32,385 bases of DNA from Alterluteimonas quercicellularis (GCF_021191635.1 NZ_JAIWPR010000011.1:1-32385), one strand, 5' to 3'. Shown: positions 19,219 through 28,508, counted from the stretch's first letter. Made by a program: numbers and translations. The notes: a model not told the origin generated them from the sequence alone.

Positions 19219-19530
19219 ATGGCGGACCAAAAGATCCGGATCCGGCTGAAAGCGTTCGATCATCGCCTGATCGACCGTTCGGCCAGCGAGATCGTCGAGA
19301 CGGCGAAGCGGACCGGCGCGCAGGTGCGTGGCCCGATCCCGCTGCCGACCAAGATCGAGCGCTACACCGTCCTGGTGTCGCCGCACGTCGACAAGGACGC
19401 GCGCGACCAGTACGAGACCCGCACGCACAAGCGCGTGCTCGACATCGTCGACCCCAACGACAAGACCGTGGACGCGCTGATGAAGCTCGAGCTCGCGGCC
19501 GGCGTCGACGTCCAGATCAAGCTGACCTGA
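19219..19530 (+). CDS. rpsJ: 30S ribosomal protein S10 (NusE)
   Basis: S10 is in the 30S head, and as NusE it pairs with NusB in antitermination and with NusG in transcription-translation coupling. 103 aa. Conserved [34 protein letters not shown] and [19 protein letters not shown]. Shine-Dalgarno AAGGA at 19206-19210, 8 nt before ATG. First gene of the S10 operon, 10 nt from rplC. Confidence 0.99.
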   Translation: MADQKIRIRLKAFDHRLIDRSASEIVETAKRTGAQVRGPIPLPTKIERYTVLVSPHVDKDARDQYETRTHKRVLDIVDPNDKTVDALMKLELAAGVDVQIKLT

Positions 19531-19540
19531 GGCCGCTGAC

Positions 19541-20194
19541 ATGACTGCGAAGAAGTATTCGCTGGGAATCGTCGGTCGCAAGGCCGGCATGAGCCGGGTG
19601 TTCACCGAGGACGGCCGGTCCGTGCCGGTGACGCTGATCGAGGCGACCCCCAACCGCATCACCCAGATCAAGACTCCCGAGTCCGACGGCTACAGCGCCG
19701 TGCAGGTCACCGTGGGCCACAAGCGCGCCTCGCTGATCAACAAGCCGGAAGCCGGCCACCTGGCCAAGGCCAAGGTGGAGGCCGGCCGCGGCCTGTGGGA
19801 ACTGCGCGTGGCCGACGACAAGATCGCCGACTTCGCCGTCGGCGGCGAGATCAAGGCCGACATCTTCGAGGTCGGCCAGATCGTCGACGTCCAGGGCATC
19901 ACCAAGGGCAAGGGCTTCCAGGGCACGATCAAGCGCTGGAATTTCAAGATGGGCGACGCGACCCACGGCAACTCGCTGTCGCACCGCGCGCCGGGTTCTC
20001 TGGGCCAGCGCCAGACGCCGGGCCGCGTGTTCCCGGGCAAGAAGATGTCCGGCCACATGGGCGCGGACCTGCAGAGCACCCAGAACCTCGAAGTGATCCG
20101 GGTCGACGCCGAGCGCGGCCTGATCGCGGTCAAGGGCGCAGTGCCGGGCGCGCCGGGCGGCGACGTCATCGTGCGTCCCGCGAGCAAGGCATAA
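19541..20194 (+). CDS. rplC: 50S ribosomal protein L3
   Basis: L3 starts 50S assembly and reaches toward the peptidyl transferase centre. 217 aa (E. coli 209). Begins [21 protein letters not shown]. The central loop [20 protein letters not shown] holds the Gln that is N5-methylated by PrmB in relatives. The stop TAA overlaps the rplD Shine-Dalgarno AAGGAG (20193-20198), so the genes are coupled. Confidence 0.98.
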   Translation: MTAKKYSLGIVGRKAGMSRVFTEDGRSVPVTLIEATPNRITQIKTPESDGYSAVQVTVGHKRASLINKPEAGHLAKAKVEAGRGLWELRVADDKIADFAVGGEIKADIFEVGQIVDVQGITKGKGFQGTIKRWNFKMGDATHGNSLSHRAPGSLGQRQTPGRVFPGKKMSGHMGADLQSTQNLEVIRVDAERGLIAVKGAVPGAPGGDVIVRPASKA

Positions 20195-20206
20195 GGAGTC
20201 ACGACG

Positions 20207-20812
20207 ATGGAACTTGCCATCAACAATAGCAACGAGAAGCTGTCGGTCTCCGACGCCGTGTTCGGCCGCGAATTCAGCGAGGACCTGGTGCACCAGGTGG
20301 TCGTCGCCTACCGCAACGCGGGGCGCGCCGGCACCAAGGCCCAGAAGACCCGCTCCGAGGTCGCCGGCACCACCAAGAAGTCCAAGCGCCAGAAGGGCGG
20401 CGGCGCCCGCCACGGCGCGCTGACCGCGCCGATCTTCGTCGGCGGCGGCGTGACCTTCGCGGCCAAGCCGCGCAGCTTCGAGCAGAAGGTCAACCGCAAG
20501 ATGTACCGCGCGGCGATCTCGGCGATCCTGTCCGAGCTCAACCGCCAGGGCCGTCTGAAGGTGGTCGACGCGTTCGACGTCGAGGCCACCAAGACCAGCG
20601 GCCTGGTCGCCAAGCTCAAGGACTTCGATCTCGGGCGCCGCCCGCTGATCGTGACCGAGGAGGCCTCCGAGCACCTGTACCTGTCGGCCCGCAACCTGCC
20701 CTACGTGCAGGTGCGCGACGTGCAGGGCCTGGACCCGGTGTCCCTGGTGGGCGCCGACAGCGTGCTGATCACCGCCGATGCGGTCAAGAAGATCGAGGAG
20801 TGGCTGGCATGA
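20207..20812 (+). CDS. rplD: 50S ribosomal protein L4
   Basis: L4 lines the peptide exit tunnel and is the S10 operon autorepressor in E. coli. 201 aa, equal to E. coli. The tunnel loop contains [25 protein letters not shown], and the tail [17 protein letters not shown] is typical. AAGGAG lies 8 nt before ATG. The stop overlaps the start of rplW in ATGA (20809-20812). Confidence 0.98.
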   Translation: MELAINNSNEKLSVSDAVFGREFSEDLVHQVVVAYRNAGRAGTKAQKTRSEVAGTTKKSKRQKGGGARHGALTAPIFVGGGVTFAAKPRSFEQKVNRKMYRAAISAILSELNRQGRLKVVDAFDVEATKTSGLVAKLKDFDLGRRPLIVTEEASEHLYLSARNLPYVQVRDVQGLDPVSLVGADSVLITADAVKKIEEWLA

Positions 20813-21108
20813 ACGAGGCGAAGCTCTACGAAGTCATCCGCGCGCCGCGCGTGTCCGAGAAGACCGCGCGCCTGCAGGAAACGTCCAACCAGTACGCCTT
20901 CGAGGTGTCGAAGGACGCGACCAAGGCCGACATCAAGGCCGCGGTGGAAAAGCTGTTCGACGTCACCGTCGAGGCGGTCAACGTGGTCAACGTGAAGGGC
21001 AAGAACAAGTCTTTCCGTAACCGTACCGGCCGCCGCGGCGACTGGCGCAAGGCGTACGTGAAGTTGACCGACGGCCAGTCGATCGACGTGATGACGGCCA
21101 AGGTCTGA
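20809..21108 (+). CDS. rplW: 50S ribosomal protein L23
   Basis: L23 sits at the tunnel exit and is the docking site for trigger factor and SRP. 99 aa from ATG 20809 ([20 protein letters not shown]). The GTG at 20800 would add MAG, but GAGGAG at 20795-20800 is 8 nt from ATG 20809 and overlaps the GTG, so ATG is chosen. The conserved [25 protein letters not shown] loop is present. Translationally coupled to rplD by ATGA. Confidence 0.96.
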   Translation: MNEAKLYEVIRAPRVSEKTARLQETSNQYAFEVSKDATKADIKAAVEKLFDVTVEAVNVVNVKGKNKSFRNRTGRRGDWRKAYVKLTDGQSIDVMTAKV

Positions 21109-21153
21109 CGGAGCCCTGATCGCTCAGGTCTTCAACACACAGGATCCAGTCCC

Positions 21154-21981
21154 ATGCCATTGATGAAATTCAAGCCCACCTCCGCCGGCCGCCGTTCCGC
21201 GGTCCGCGTGGTGACGCCCGAGCTGCACAAGGGCGCCCCGCACGCCGCGCTGGTCGAGAAGAAGGGCAAGACCGGCGGCCGCAACCACCACGGCCGCATC
21301 ACCACCCGCCACATCGGCGGCGGGCACAAGCAGCACTACCGCATCATCGACTTCAAGCGCAACAAGGAAGGCATCCCGGCGCGCGTGGAGCGGATCGAGT
21401 ACGACCCGAACCGCACCGCGCACATCGCGCTGCTGTGCTACGTCGACGGCGAGCGCCGCTACATCATCGCCCCGAAGGGCCTGAAGACGGGCGACCAGGT
21501 GATCGCCGGCACCGATGCGCCGATCAAGGTCGGCAACACGCTGCCGCTGCGCAACATCCCCGTCGGCTCCACCGTCCACTGCATCGAGATGAAGCCGGGC
21601 AAGGGCGCGCAGATCGCCCGCGCCGCCGGCGCCTCGGTCCAGCTGGTCGCGCGCGAGCAGGGCTACGCCACGCTGCGCCTGCGCTCGGGCGAGATGCGCA
21701 AGGTGCCGGCCGAGTGCCGCGCCACCATCGGCGAGGTCGGCAACGACGAGCACAACCTGGAGAAGCTGGGCAAGGCCGGCGCCAAGCGCTGGCGCGGCAT
21801 CAAGCCGACCGTGCGCGGCGCGGCGATGAACCCGGTCGACCACCCGCACGGCGGCGGCGAGGCCCGCGCCGGACAGGGCAACCCGCATCCGGTCACCCCG
21901 TGGGGCGTCCCGACCAAGGGTTACAAGACCCGCAAGAACAAGCGCACGCAGCAGTTCATCGTGCGCGATCGCAGGAGCTAA
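21154..21981 (+). CDS. rplB: 50S ribosomal protein L2
   Basis: L2 is a primary 23S rRNA binder near the peptidyl transferase centre, needed for subunit association. 275 aa. Begins [19 protein letters not shown]; contains the [20 protein letters not shown] stretch and the catalytic-region signature [13 protein letters not shown] with the invariant His. 45 nt after rplW; rpsS begins 6 nt after the stop. Confidence 0.99.
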   Translation: MPLMKFKPTSAGRRSAVRVVTPELHKGAPHAALVEKKGKTGGRNHHGRITTRHIGGGHKQHYRIIDFKRNKEGIPARVERIEYDPNRTAHIALLCYVDGERRYIIAPKGLKTGDQVIAGTDAPIKVGNTLPLRNIPVGSTVHCIEMKPGKGAQIARAAGASVQLVAREQGYATLRLRSGEMRKVPAECRATIGEVGNDEHNLEKLGKAGAKRWRGIKPTVRGAAMNPVDHPHGGGEARAGQGNPHPVTPWGVPTKGYKTRKNKRTQQFIVRDRRS

Positions 21982-21987
21982 TCGGCC

Positions 21988-22257
21988 ATGGCACGTTCAC
22001 TGAAGAAGGGTCCGTTCGTCGACCACCACCTGATCAAGAAGGTGGAAGCCGCGGGCACCAACACCAAGAGGCCGATCAAGACCTGGTCGCGCCGCTCGAT
22101 GATCCTGCCGGAGATGGTGGGCTTCACCATCGCCGTGCACAACGGCAAGAACCACATTCCCGTGCTGGTCAACGAGAACATGGTCGGCCACAAGCTCGGC
22201 GAGTTCGCCCTGACCCGGACCTTCAAGGGTCACGGCGGCGACAAGAAGTCGCGTTAA
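21988..22257 (+). CDS. rpsS: 30S ribosomal protein S19
   Basis: S19 is a head protein that contacts the A-site tRNA and bridge B1a. 89 aa. Begins [20 protein letters not shown]; signature [23 protein letters not shown]. Its 3' end ATTAAGGAG-like sequence (AAGGAG 22256-22261) supplies the rplV Shine-Dalgarno. Confidence 0.98.
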   Translation: MARSLKKGPFVDHHLIKKVEAAGTNTKRPIKTWSRRSMILPEMVGFTIAVHNGKNHIPVLVNENMVGHKLGEFALTRTFKGHGGDKKSR

Positions 22258-22267
22258 GGAGATGACG

Positions 22268-22603
22268 ATGGAAGCGAAAGCAATCCTGCGCACCGCGCGC
22301 ATCTCCCCGCAGAAGGCCCGCCTGGTCGCCGACCAGGTGCGCGGCCTGCCGGCCGAACGCGCCGTCAACCTGCTGAAGTTCTCGGACAAGAAGGCCGCCC
22401 ACCTGATCAAGAAGGTGGTGGAGTCGGCGATCGCCAATGCCGAGAACAACCAGGGCGCCGACGTCGACGAGCTGAAGGTCAAGACCATCATGGTCGACGA
22501 GGGCCCCACGCTGAAGCGCTTCATGGCGCGTGCGAAGGGTCGCGGCACCCGCATCCTGAAGCGGACCAGCCACATCACCGTCGTCGTGGGAGAGGGCAAG
22601 TAA
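22268..22603 (+). CDS. rplV: 50S ribosomal protein L22
   Basis: L22 lines the exit tunnel opposite L4; its loop forms part of the macrolide-sensitive constriction. 111 aa from ATG 22268 ([23 protein letters not shown]). An ATG at 22262 directly abuts the AAGGAG, giving no spacing, whereas 22268 has 6 nt, so the second ATG is preferred. Tunnel loop [17 protein letters not shown] near the C-terminus. rpsC starts 1 nt after the stop. Confidence 0.95.
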   Translation: MEAKAILRTARISPQKARLVADQVRGLPAERAVNLLKFSDKKAAHLIKKVVESAIANAENNQGADVDELKVKTIMVDEGPTLKRFMARAKGRGTRILKRTSHITVVVGEGK

Positions 22604-22604
22604 C

Positions 22605-23345
22605 ATGGGTCATAAAGTTCATCCCACCGGCATCCGTCTGGGCATCGCCAAGGACTGGAACTCGAAGTGGTACGCCGGCAAGAAGGAATACGCCGAGTAC
22701 CTGGCCGCCGACCTGAAGGTCCGCGAGATGCTGCGCAAGAAGCTGGCGCAGGCGGGCATCAGCAAGATCCTGATCGAGCGCCCGGCCAAGACCGCGCGCG
22801 TGACCATCCACACCGCCCGCCCGGGCGTGGTGATCGGCAAGCGCGGCGAGGACATCGAGAAGCTGCGCCGCGAGGTCAGCCAGATGATGGGCGTGCCCGC
22901 GCACATCAACGTCACCGAGGTCCGCAAGCCGGAGCTGGACGCGCAGCTGGTCGCCGAGTCGATCGCGCAGCAGCTCGAGCGCCGCATCATGTTCCGCCGC
23001 GCGATGAAGCGCGCGGTCGGCAACGCGATGCGCCTGGGCGCGCTGGGCATCAAGGTCAACGTGGCCGGCCGCCTGAACGGCGCCGAGATCGCGCGTTCGG
23101 AGTGGTACCGCGAGGGCCGCGTGCCGCTGCACACGCTGCGCGCCGACGTCGACTACGGCTTCGCCGAGGCCAAGACGACCTACGGGATCATCGGCATCAA
23201 GACCTGGATCTACAAGGGCGAGATCTTCGATTTCAGCCAGGTGGGCCAGGAGAAGCAGGACGATTCGCCGCGCGGCGATCGTGGCGAGCGCAACGAGCGC
23301 CCGCGCGGTCCGCGCCGCGATCGTGATCGCGAGGCGAGGGACTAA
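22605..23345 (+). CDS. rpsC: 30S ribosomal protein S3
   Basis: S3 forms the mRNA entry pore with S4 and S5 and contributes to ribosomal helicase activity. 246 aa, about 13 longer than E. coli. A KH type-II domain has the GxxG loop G78-KR-G81 ([14 protein letters not shown]). The extra length is a charged tail after residue 215, rich in Arg, Asp, Glu and Gly ([20 protein letters not shown]). It begins [14 protein letters not shown] and overlaps no neighbour but is only 1 nt from rplV and 3 nt from rplP. Confidence 0.98.
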   Translation: MGHKVHPTGIRLGIAKDWNSKWYAGKKEYAEYLAADLKVREMLRKKLAQAGISKILIERPAKTARVTIHTARPGVVIGKRGEDIEKLRREVSQMMGVPAHINVTEVRKPELDAQLVAESIAQQLERRIMFRRAMKRAVGNAMRLGALGIKVNVAGRLNGAEIARSEWYREGRVPLHTLRADVDYGFAEAKTTYGIIGIKTWIYKGEIFDFSQVGQEKQDDSPRGDRGERNERPRGPRRDRDREARD

Positions 23346-23348
23346 GTC

Positions 23349-23762
23349 ATGCTGCAACCCAAGCGAACCAAATACCGCAAGATGCACAAGGGCCGCAACG
23401 AGGGCCTGTCCTGGAACGGCAACGCGGTCAGCTTCGGCGAGTTCGGCCTGAAGTCGACCCAGACCGGCCAGCTGACCTCGCGCCAGATCGAGGCGGGCCG
23501 CCGGACCATCAGCCGCCATGTCAAGCGCGGCGGCAAGATGTGGATCCGCGTGTTCCCCGACAAGCCGATCACCAAGAAGCCGATCGAAGTCCGCATGGGC
23601 TCGGGCAAGGGCAACGTCGAGTACTGGGTGGCCCAGATCCAGCCCGGCCGCATGATCTACGAGATCGAGGGCATCGACGAGGCGACCGCGCGCGAGGCGT
23701 TCCGCCTGGCCGCCGCCAAGCTCTCGGTCACCACCCAATTCGTGACCCGGACGGTGCGCTGA
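23349..23762 (+). CDS. rplP: 50S ribosomal protein L16
   Basis: L16 is a late assembly protein that positions A-site tRNA. 137 aa. Begins [17 protein letters not shown]; contains [20 protein letters not shown] and [20 protein letters not shown]. The TGA stop overlaps the rpmC ATG in TGATG. Confidence 0.98.
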   Translation: MLQPKRTKYRKMHKGRNEGLSWNGNAVSFGEFGLKSTQTGQLTSRQIEAGRRTISRHVKRGGKMWIRVFPDKPITKKPIEVRMGSGKGNVEYWVAQIQPGRMIYEIEGIDEATAREAFRLAAAKLSVTTQFVTRTVR

Positions 23763-23965
23763 TGGCTACGATCAAGGAACTCCGCGAGAAGTCGGCCGAC
23801 GACCTGAAGGCCCACCTGCTCGAGCTGCACAAGGAGCAGTTCTCCCTGCGCATGCAGAAGGCGACCGGCCAGCTGGCCAAGACCCACGAGGCCCGTCGGG
23901 TGCGCCGCGAGATCGCTCGCGTGCACACCGTGATCGGCCAGATCGACTCTGGCGCGAAGAAGTGA
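23762..23965 (+). CDS. rpmC: 50S ribosomal protein L29
   Basis: Small helical protein beside L23 at the tunnel exit. 67 aa (E. coli 63): [19 protein letters not shown] onward, ending QIDSGAKK. Typical LxxLxxEQFxLRMQ core. ATG overlaps the rplP stop by one base and depends on coupling, since no separate Shine-Dalgarno stands out. Its TGA overlaps GAGGA, the Shine-Dalgarno of rpsQ. Confidence 0.96.
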   Translation: MATIKELREKSADDLKAHLLELHKEQFSLRMQKATGQLAKTHEARRVRREIARVHTVIGQIDSGAKK

Positions 23966-23976
23966 GGACGGCCGAG

Positions 23977-24243
23977 ATGACCGACAACACCGAGAAGAAG
24001 CTGCGCACGGTCGAAGGCCGCGTGGTCAGCAACAAGATGGACAAGACCGTGACCGTCCTGGTCGAGCGCCAGGTCAAGCACGCGCTGTACGGCAAGTACA
24101 TCCGCCGCTCGACCAAGCTGCACGCCCACGACGCCGACAACTCGTGCAACGAGGGCGACACCGTCCGCGTGGTCGAGATCGCGCCCATGTCCAAGACCAA
24201 GAACTGGCGCGTGGTCGAGATCGTCACGCGTGCGGCGGAATAA
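23977..24243 (+). CDS. rpsQ: 30S ribosomal protein S17
   Basis: S17 is an early 16S 5'-domain binder with an OB fold. 88 aa from ATG 23977 ([24 protein letters not shown]). A GTG at 23962 is in frame, but GAGGA at 23964-23968 lies 8 nt before ATG 23977 and downstream of that GTG, so ATG is used. Conserved [14 protein letters not shown] and [14 protein letters not shown]. Last gene of the S10 group; rplN follows after 15 nt without a visible terminator. Confidence 0.96.
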   Translation: MTDNTEKKLRTVEGRVVSNKMDKTVTVLVERQVKHALYGKYIRRSTKLHAHDADNSCNEGDTVRVVEIAPMSKTKNWRVVEIVTRAAE

Positions 24244-24258
24244 CGAGGAGCGCTGACC

Positions 24259-24627
24259 ATGATCCAGATGCAGAGCCACCTCGACGTGGCCGACAACTCC
24301 GGCGCCAAGGAAGTGATGTGCATCAAGGTGCTCGGCGGCTCCAAGCGCCGCTACGCCGCGATCGGCGACATCATCAAGGTGTCGATCAAGGACGCCATCC
24401 CGCGCGGCAAGGTGAAGAAGGGCGAGGTCTACAACGCCGTCGTCGTGCGCACCCGCAAGGGCGTGCGTCGCCCGGACGGTTCGCTGATCCGCTTCGACGG
24501 CAACGCCGCCGTGCTGCTCAACAACAAGCACGAGCCGATCGGCACGCGCATCTTCGGGCCCGTGACCCGCGAGCTGCGCTCCGAGAAGTTCATGAAGATT
24601 GTCTCGCTCGCGCCCGAAGTGCTCTGA
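24259..24627 (+). CDS. rplN: 50S ribosomal protein L14
   Basis: L14 is at the subunit interface (bridges B5 and B8) and is the docking site of RsfS. 122 aa. Begins [27 protein letters not shown], the family signature, and ends [12 protein letters not shown]. Shine-Dalgarno GAGGAG about 10 nt upstream. First spc-group gene, but no promoter is visible in the 15-nt gap, so it is probably transcribed from the S10 promoter. Confidence 0.98.
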   Translation: MIQMQSHLDVADNSGAKEVMCIKVLGGSKRRYAAIGDIIKVSIKDAIPRGKVKKGEVYNAVVVRTRKGVRRPDGSLIRFDGNAAVLLNNKHEPIGTRIFGPVTRELRSEKFMKIVSLAPEVL

Positions 24628-24680
24628 GCGGGTAAGCCGGGGCGAGCTTGGTGCGGCATGCCCGCGCCGCCCCGGCGAAC

Positions 24681-24744
24681 GCCCGGCCAGGACGGCCGGG
24701 CCGGGCGACCCGAAGTCGGTGAAGTTGCGCCATGGAAGGCAACT
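24681..24744 (+). repeat. REP-like element with two GGA-loop hairpins, rplN-rplX
   Basis: Hairpin 1: GCCCGGCC (24681-24688) with GGCCGGGC (24694-24701), loop AGGAC. Hairpin 2: AGTTGC (24723-24728) with GCAACT (24739-24744) around GCCATGGAAG. Closely related in sequence and order to the element at 30471-30533: both begin GCGAACGCCCGGCCA, and the second hairpin contains GCGCCAYGGA. Confidence 0.65.
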
Positions 24745-24769
24745 GCTCTCCAACCTGAGAATCGGAATA

Positions 24770-25090
24770 ATGGCTACGAACCGTATCAAGAAGGGCGACC
24801 AGGTCGTCGTCGTCGCCGGCAAGGACCGGCGCCGGACGGGCGAGGTGCTGCGCGTGCTCGGCGACAAGGTCGTCGTGTCCAACGTGAACCTCGTCAAGCG
24901 GCACACCAAGCCCAATCCGCAGGCCAACCAGCCGGGCGGCGTGATCGAGCGCGAGGCGCCGATCCACATTTCGAACGTGATGCTGTTCGACCCTGCCACC
25001 GGCAAGGGCGCGCGCATCGGAACCAAGGTGCTGGAGGATGGACGCCGTATCCGGGTGTTCCGCTCCAGCGGTGAGGCGGTCGACGCCTGA
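24770..25090 (+). CDS. rplX: 50S ribosomal protein L24
   Basis: L24 is an assembly initiator bound to 23S domain I, at the tunnel exit. 106 aa from ATG 24770 ([20 protein letters not shown]), with a KOW motif at the N-terminus and [20 protein letters not shown]. The frame is open further upstream, but that stretch is the REP-like element. Weak Shine-Dalgarno (GAGAATCGGAATA). Unusually separated from rplN by 142 nt. Confidence 0.96.
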   Translation: MATNRIKKGDQVVVVAGKDRRRTGEVLRVLGDKVVVSNVNLVKRHTKPNPQANQPGGVIEREAPIHISNVMLFDPATGKGARIGTKVLEDGRRIRVFRSSGEAVDA

Positions 25091-25101
25091 GGAATGCTGA
25101 A

Positions 25102-25644
25102 ATGACGACCCGTCTGGAAAAGTTCTACAAGGACGAAGTGGTGCCGAAGCTGATGAAGCAGTTCGGCTACACCAATCCGATGCAGGTGCCGAAGCTGACC
25201 AAGATCACGCTCAACATGGGCGTGGGCGAGGCCGCCGCGAACAAGAAGATCCTCGAGAACGCCACCGCCGACCTGGCCAAGATCGCCGGCCAGAAGCCGC
25301 TGGTGACCAAGTCCCGGGTCTCGGTGGCCTCGTTCAAGATCCGCGACGGCTGGCCGATCGGCTGCAAGGTGACGCTGCGCCGCAACCGCATGTACGAGTT
25401 CCTCGACCGCCTGGTCAACGTGTCGCTGCCGCGCGTGCGCGACTTCCGCGGCGTGTCGGGCCGTTCGTTCGACGGCCGCGGCAACTACAACATGGGCGTG
25501 AAGGAGCAGATCATCTTCCCGGAGATCGACTTCGACCAGGTCGACGCGATCCGCGGCATGGACATCGCCATCACCACCACGGCGAAGACCGACGCGGAAG
25601 CCAAGGCGCTGCTCGAGTCCTTCCGCTTCCCGTTCCGCAACTGA
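25102..25644 (+). CDS. rplE: 50S ribosomal protein L5
   Basis: L5 binds 5S rRNA and forms bridge B1b with S13. 180 aa. Begins [23 protein letters not shown]; contains [15 protein letters not shown] and [20 protein letters not shown]. In E. coli the S8 repressor site overlaps the start of this gene. Here rpsH has its own leader, so that control may have moved. rplX stop is 11 nt upstream. Confidence 0.98.
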   Translation: MTTRLEKFYKDEVVPKLMKQFGYTNPMQVPKLTKITLNMGVGEAAANKKILENATADLAKIAGQKPLVTKSRVSVASFKIRDGWPIGCKVTLRRNRMYEFLDRLVNVSLPRVRDFRGVSGRSFDGRGNYNMGVKEQIIFPEIDFDQVDAIRGMDIAITTTAKTDAEAKALLESFRFPFRN

Positions 25645-25649
25645 GAGCC

Positions 25650-25716
25650 GGGATTCGAGATTCGGGATTCGGAAGAACCCGCTCCTGCGAATCCCCAGTC
25701 CCCAATCCCGAATCCC
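25650..25716 (+). repeat. Inverted heptamer array between rplE and rpsN
   Basis: Three clean units GGGATTC, GAGATTC, GGGATTC (25650-25670); complementary arm 25687-25716 of GAATCCC, CAATCCC, CAGTCCC and GAATCCC units. About 17 of the first 21 positions pair by hand. The rpsN Shine-Dalgarno AAGGA (25717-25721) begins at the very next base after the 3' arm. Confidence 0.85.
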
Positions 25717-25729
25717 AAGGATCTAAGAC

Positions 25730-26035
25730 ATGGCAAAGACCTCGATGGTCAACCGCGAGATCAAGCGGGCCAAGCTGGCGAAGAAGTACGCCGCCAAGCG
25801 CGACGAGCTGAAGAAGATCATCTCCAGCGAGTCGGCGAGCTACGACGAGAGGATGGAGGCGGTGACCAAGCTGCAGAAGCTGCCGCGCGACTCGTCTCCC
25901 GCCCGCCAGACCACCCGTTGCGCCCTGACCGGGCGCCCGCGCGCGGTCTACAGCAAGTTCGGCCTGGGCCGCAACAAGCTGCGCGAGGCCACCATGCGCG
26001 GCGACGTGCCGGGCCTGCGCAAGGCCAGCTGGTAA
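25730..26035 (+). CDS. rpsN: 30S ribosomal protein S14 (zinc-independent type)
   Basis: S14 is a late-binding head protein. 101 aa, the long form without the CxxC-CxxC zinc ribbon: the C-terminal region reads [25 protein letters not shown] with only one Cys. Begins [25 protein letters not shown] 8 nt before ATG. Followed by hairpin CCGCCCGG/CCGGGCGG and the rpsH promoter region. Confidence 0.98.
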   Translation: MAKTSMVNREIKRAKLAKKYAAKRDELKKIISSESASYDERMEAVTKLQKLPRDSSPARQTTRCALTGRPRAVYSKFGLGRNKLREATMRGDVPGLRKASW

Positions 26036-26041
26036 TCCCTT

Positions 26042-26062
26042 CCGCCCGGCGCGTCCGGGCGG
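26042..26062 (+). terminator. Hairpin after rpsN
   Basis: Perfect 8-bp stem CCGCCCGG (26042-26049) with CCGGGCGG (26055-26062), loop CGCGT, 7 nt after the rpsN stop. No U tract. A second hairpin CCCGGC-ACAC-GCCGGG (26082-26097) follows just ahead of the rpsH promoter. Together they may separate the two halves of the spc cluster. Confidence 0.45.
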
Positions 26063-26084
26063 ATCGGCGCAGGAGGCGGGCCCC

Positions 26085-26113
26085 GGCACACGCCGGGTCC
26101 GTTGCTGTAGAAT
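26085..26113 (+). promoter_or_regulatory. Probable promoter in front of rpsH
   Basis: TAGAAT (26108-26113), the same -10 as the rpsJ promoter. With a 17-bp spacer the -35 would be GGCACA (26085-26090), which is weak. A start near 26120 gives a leader of about 110 nt. Such an internal promoter is not part of the standard enterobacterial spc operon. Confidence 0.5.
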
Positions 26114-26135
26114 GTCCGGCTCTCCGCCGCTGGCG

Positions 26136-26160
26136 GGGCGGGCCGGGCGACCGGCCGCCC
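26136..26160 (+). promoter_or_regulatory. Conserved leader hairpin, rpsH copy
   Basis: GGGC (26136-26139), bulged G, GGCCGG (26141-26146), GCGA tetraloop (26147-26150), CCGGCC (26151-26156), GCCC (26157-26160). Differs from the rpsJ hairpin by one base in the 5' arm plus loop, and from the rpsL one by a compensatory pair. Lies about 16 nt inside the predicted transcript. Confidence 0.55.
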
Positions 26161-26230
26161 ACCCGGGCCGCCGGGCACAACCCAAGATTTCGCGAAAGCG
26201 GATATCGGTGCTACTCAAAGGTGAATACTC

Positions 26231-26626
26231 ATGAGCATGACTGATCCCATCGCCGACATGCTGGTCCGCATCAAGAATGCGGCCGCGGTCGGCAAGCCGG
26301 CGGTGAAGATGCCGTCGTCCAAGATCAAGACCGCGATCGCCAAGGTCCTGCAGGACGAGGGCTACATCGGCGGTTTCCGCGTGACCGAGAACGGCCCGAA
26401 GGCCGAGCTCGAGATCGACCTCAAGTACTACGACGGCCGTCCGGTGATCGAGCGCCTGCAGCGCGTGTCGCGCTCCGGCCTGCGCCAGTACCGCGGCAAG
26501 GAGGCGCTGCCCAAGGTGCTCAACGGCCTGGGCGTCGCCATCATTTCCACCTCGAAGGGCATCATGACCGATGCGCAGGCGCGCCAGCAGGGCGTCGGCG
26601 GCGAGGTCCTGTGCTTCGTGGCCTAA
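26231..26626 (+). CDS. rpsH: 30S ribosomal protein S8
   Basis: S8 binds helix 21 of 16S rRNA and represses the spc operon in E. coli. 131 aa starting [17 protein letters not shown], the usual S8 opening, so ATG 26231 is kept over ATG 26237. AAGGTGA at 26218-26224 gives good spacing. C-terminal [18 protein letters not shown] and GGEVLCFVA are typical. First gene after a fresh promoter-like site. Confidence 0.98.
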   Translation: MSMTDPIADMLVRIKNAAAVGKPAVKMPSSKIKTAIAKVLQDEGYIGGFRVTENGPKAELEIDLKYYDGRPVIERLQRVSRSGLRQYRGKEALPKVLNGLGVAIISTSKGIMTDAQARQQGVGGEVLCFVA

Positions 26627-26639
26627 GGGAGCAAGCCGC

Positions 26640-27167
26640 ATGTCTCGCGTCGCCAAGAAGCCGATCGCCCTCCCGAAGGGCATCGAGTTCGACATCAAGT
26701 CCGATACCGTCAGCGTCAAGGGCCCGAAGGGCACCTTGAGCGTCGCCAAGCCCGAGGGCGTGGAAGTGAAGCTCGAGGACGGCAGCGTCGTGCTGTCGCC
26801 GACCGATCCTTCGCGCACCGCCATCACCGGCACGCTGCGCGCGATCCTCGCCAACCTGGTGCAGGGCGTCTCCCAGGGCTTCGAGCGCAAGCTCGAGCTG
26901 GTGGGCGTCGGCTACCGCGCCTCGATGCAGGGCAAGGACCTGAACCTCTCGCTGGGGTTCTCCCACCCGGTGGTGTTCTCCGCGCCGGAGGGCATCAGCA
27001 TCTCCACGCCGACCCAGACCGAGATCGTGGTCAGCGGCGCGGACAAGCAGGCCGTCGGCCAGGCCGCCGCCAAGATCCGCGGTTTCCGGCCGCCGGAGCC
27101 CTACAAGGGCAAGGGCGTGAAGTACGCCGGCGAGAACATCATCCGTAAGGAAGCCAAGAAGGCATAG
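26640..27167 (+). CDS. rplF: 50S ribosomal protein L6
   Basis: L6 supports the base of the stalk near the sarcin-ricin loop. 175 aa from ATG 26640 ([19 protein letters not shown]); AAGGGAG at 26625-26631 is 8 nt upstream. The signature [23 protein letters not shown] ends the protein. In-frame codons upstream lie inside rpsH and are rejected. Confidence 0.97.
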   Translation: MSRVAKKPIALPKGIEFDIKSDTVSVKGPKGTLSVAKPEGVEVKLEDGSVVLSPTDPSRTAITGTLRAILANLVQGVSQGFERKLELVGVGYRASMQGKDLNLSLGFSHPVVFSAPEGISISTPTQTEIVVSGADKQAVGQAAAKIRGFRPPEPYKGKGVKYAGENIIRKEAKKA

Positions 27168-27186
27168 GCGGTTCCCCCGCGAAGAG

Positions 27187-27206
27187 CCCGGCCATCCATG
27201 GCCGGG
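27187..27206. repeat. REP-like palindrome between rplF and rplR
   Basis: CCCGGCC (27187-27193) with GGCCGGG (27200-27206) around ATCCAT. On the minus strand the loop reads ATGGAT, so this is the GGCCANGGANGGCC-type element of 30471 in the opposite orientation. The transcript would not show GGA in the loop. Confidence 0.55.
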
Positions 27207-27255
27207 GATTCAACGGAAAAAGCCGCGTCGATCCGCTTCCAAGAGAGAACACACC

Positions 27256-27609
27256 ATGGACAAGAAGAACGCCCGCCTGCGTCGCGCCAAGGCCACCCGC
27301 GCCCGGATCCGCGAACTCGGCGTCCCCCGGCTGTCGGTGCTGCGCACCGGCCAGCACGTCTACGCGCAGCTGTTCAGCGCCGACGGCTCGAAGGTCCTGG
27401 CCGCGGCCAGCACCACCCAGGCCGACGTGCGCGAGGGGCTGAAGAACGGCAAGAACGCCGAGGCCGCCGCCAAGGTCGGCCGCGTGATCGCCGAGAAGGC
27501 GAAGGCCGCGGGCATCGAGAAGATCGCCTTCGACCGTTCGGGCTATCGCTACCACGGCCGCGTCAAGGCGCTGGCCGACGCCGCGCGCGAGGGCGGCCTG
27601 CAGTTCTGA
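27256..27609 (+). CDS. rplR: 50S ribosomal protein L18
   Basis: L18 delivers 5S rRNA to the 50S with L5. 117 aa, as in E. coli. Begins [22 protein letters not shown]; ends with [42 protein letters not shown] precedes ATG. 88-nt gap from rplF contains the palindrome at 27187. Confidence 0.98.
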   Translation: MDKKNARLRRAKATRARIRELGVPRLSVLRTGQHVYAQLFSADGSKVLAAASTTQADVREGLKNGKNAEAAAKVGRVIAEKAKAAGIEKIAFDRSGYRYHGRVKALADAAREGGLQF

Positions 27610-27616
27610 TCCACCG

Positions 27617-27641
27617 GGCGGACGGGGCGACCCCGTCCGCC
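27617..27641 (+). other. Hairpin between rplR and rpsE
   Basis: Perfect 11-bp stem GGCGGACGGGG (27617-27627) with CCCCGTCCGCC (27631-27641), loop CGA, 7 nt after the rplR stop. No U tract. It probably protects the upstream 3' end or slows polymerase; no promoter was recognised in the remaining 130 nt before rpsE. Confidence 0.55.
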
Positions 27642-27773
27642 GCTCCACGGCCGGCGCCGGTCAGCGCCGGACGTCCTCCGCCTTCTGTGCGGTCCGACGG
27701 TCCACGGCTCCAGCCACAACCATAAGCGGCCTGCGAGCCGTACATCCTTCCGAACAGATAGAGAGATCCGGAC

Positions 27774-28313
27774 ATGGCAAACGAAAGGGAACCGCGGGGC
27801 CGCGACCGCAATCGCGACCGCGAAGAGATCGACGACGGCATGGTCGAGAAGCTGATCGCGGTCAACCGCGTCAGCAAGACCGTCAAGGGCGGCCGCCAGT
27901 TCACCTTCACCGCGCTGACGGTGGTGGGCGACGGCAACGGCCGCGTCGGCTTCGGCTACGGCAAGGCGCGCGAGGTGCCGGTCGCGATCCAGAAGTCGAT
28001 GGAGTACGCCCGCAAGAACATGAGCACCGTCGACCTCAACGGCGGCACGCTGTACCACTCGGTCAAGGCCGGCCACGGCGCGGCACGGGTGTTCATGCAG
28101 CCGGCGTCCGAGGGCACCGGCGTGATCGCCGGCGGCGCGATGCGCGCCGTGCTCGAGGCGGTCGGGGTCAAGGACGTGCTGGCCAAGGCGGTCGGCTCGC
28201 GCAACCCGATCAACCTGGTGCGGGCCACGGTCAAGGGCCTGGAGGCGATGCACTCGCCGGCCAAGATCGCGGCCAAGCGCGGCAAGAAGGTCGAGGAGAT
28301 CGTCCATGGCTAA
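27774..28313 (+). CDS. rpsE: 30S ribosomal protein S5
   Basis: S5 shapes the mRNA entry channel with S3 and S4 and affects fidelity. 179 aa, about 12 longer than E. coli. The additional N-terminus ([18 protein letters not shown]) is an Arg/Asp/Glu repeat. The double-stranded RNA-binding fold covers [20 protein letters not shown]; the [19 protein letters not shown] segment is conserved. The last 8 nt overlap rpmD. Confidence 0.98.
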   Translation: MANEREPRGRDRNRDREEIDDGMVEKLIAVNRVSKTVKGGRQFTFTALTVVGDGNGRVGFGYGKAREVPVAIQKSMEYARKNMSTVDLNGGTLYHSVKAGHGAARVFMQPASEGTGVIAGGAMRAVLEAVGVKDVLAKAVGSRNPINLVRATVKGLEAMHSPAKIAAKRGKKVEEIVHG

Positions 28314-28503
28314 GCAGGAGAACGCCGGCGGCACCGTGAAGGTGCGCCTGGTCAAGGGTCTGCGCGGAACCCAGGCACGCCATCGGCTGTCTGTGAAGGC
28401 GCTGGGCCTCAACAAGCTCAACGACGTCCGCGAACTGAAGGATAGCCCGCAGGTGCGCGGCCTGATCAACAAGGTCTACTACCTGGTCCGGGTCGAGGAG
28501 TAA
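28306..28503 (+). CDS. rpmD: 50S ribosomal protein L30
   Basis: Small 23S-binding protein, 65 aa (E. coli 59). [21 protein letters not shown], then [33 protein letters not shown], the family signature. It starts inside rpsE (8-nt overlap), with GAGGAG at 28293-28298 in the rpsE coding sequence, so translation is coupled. rplO starts 5 nt after its stop. Confidence 0.97.
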   Translation: MAKQENAGGTVKVRLVKGLRGTQARHRLSVKALGLNKLNDVRELKDSPQVRGLINKVYYLVRVEE

Positions 28504-28508
28504 CCATC

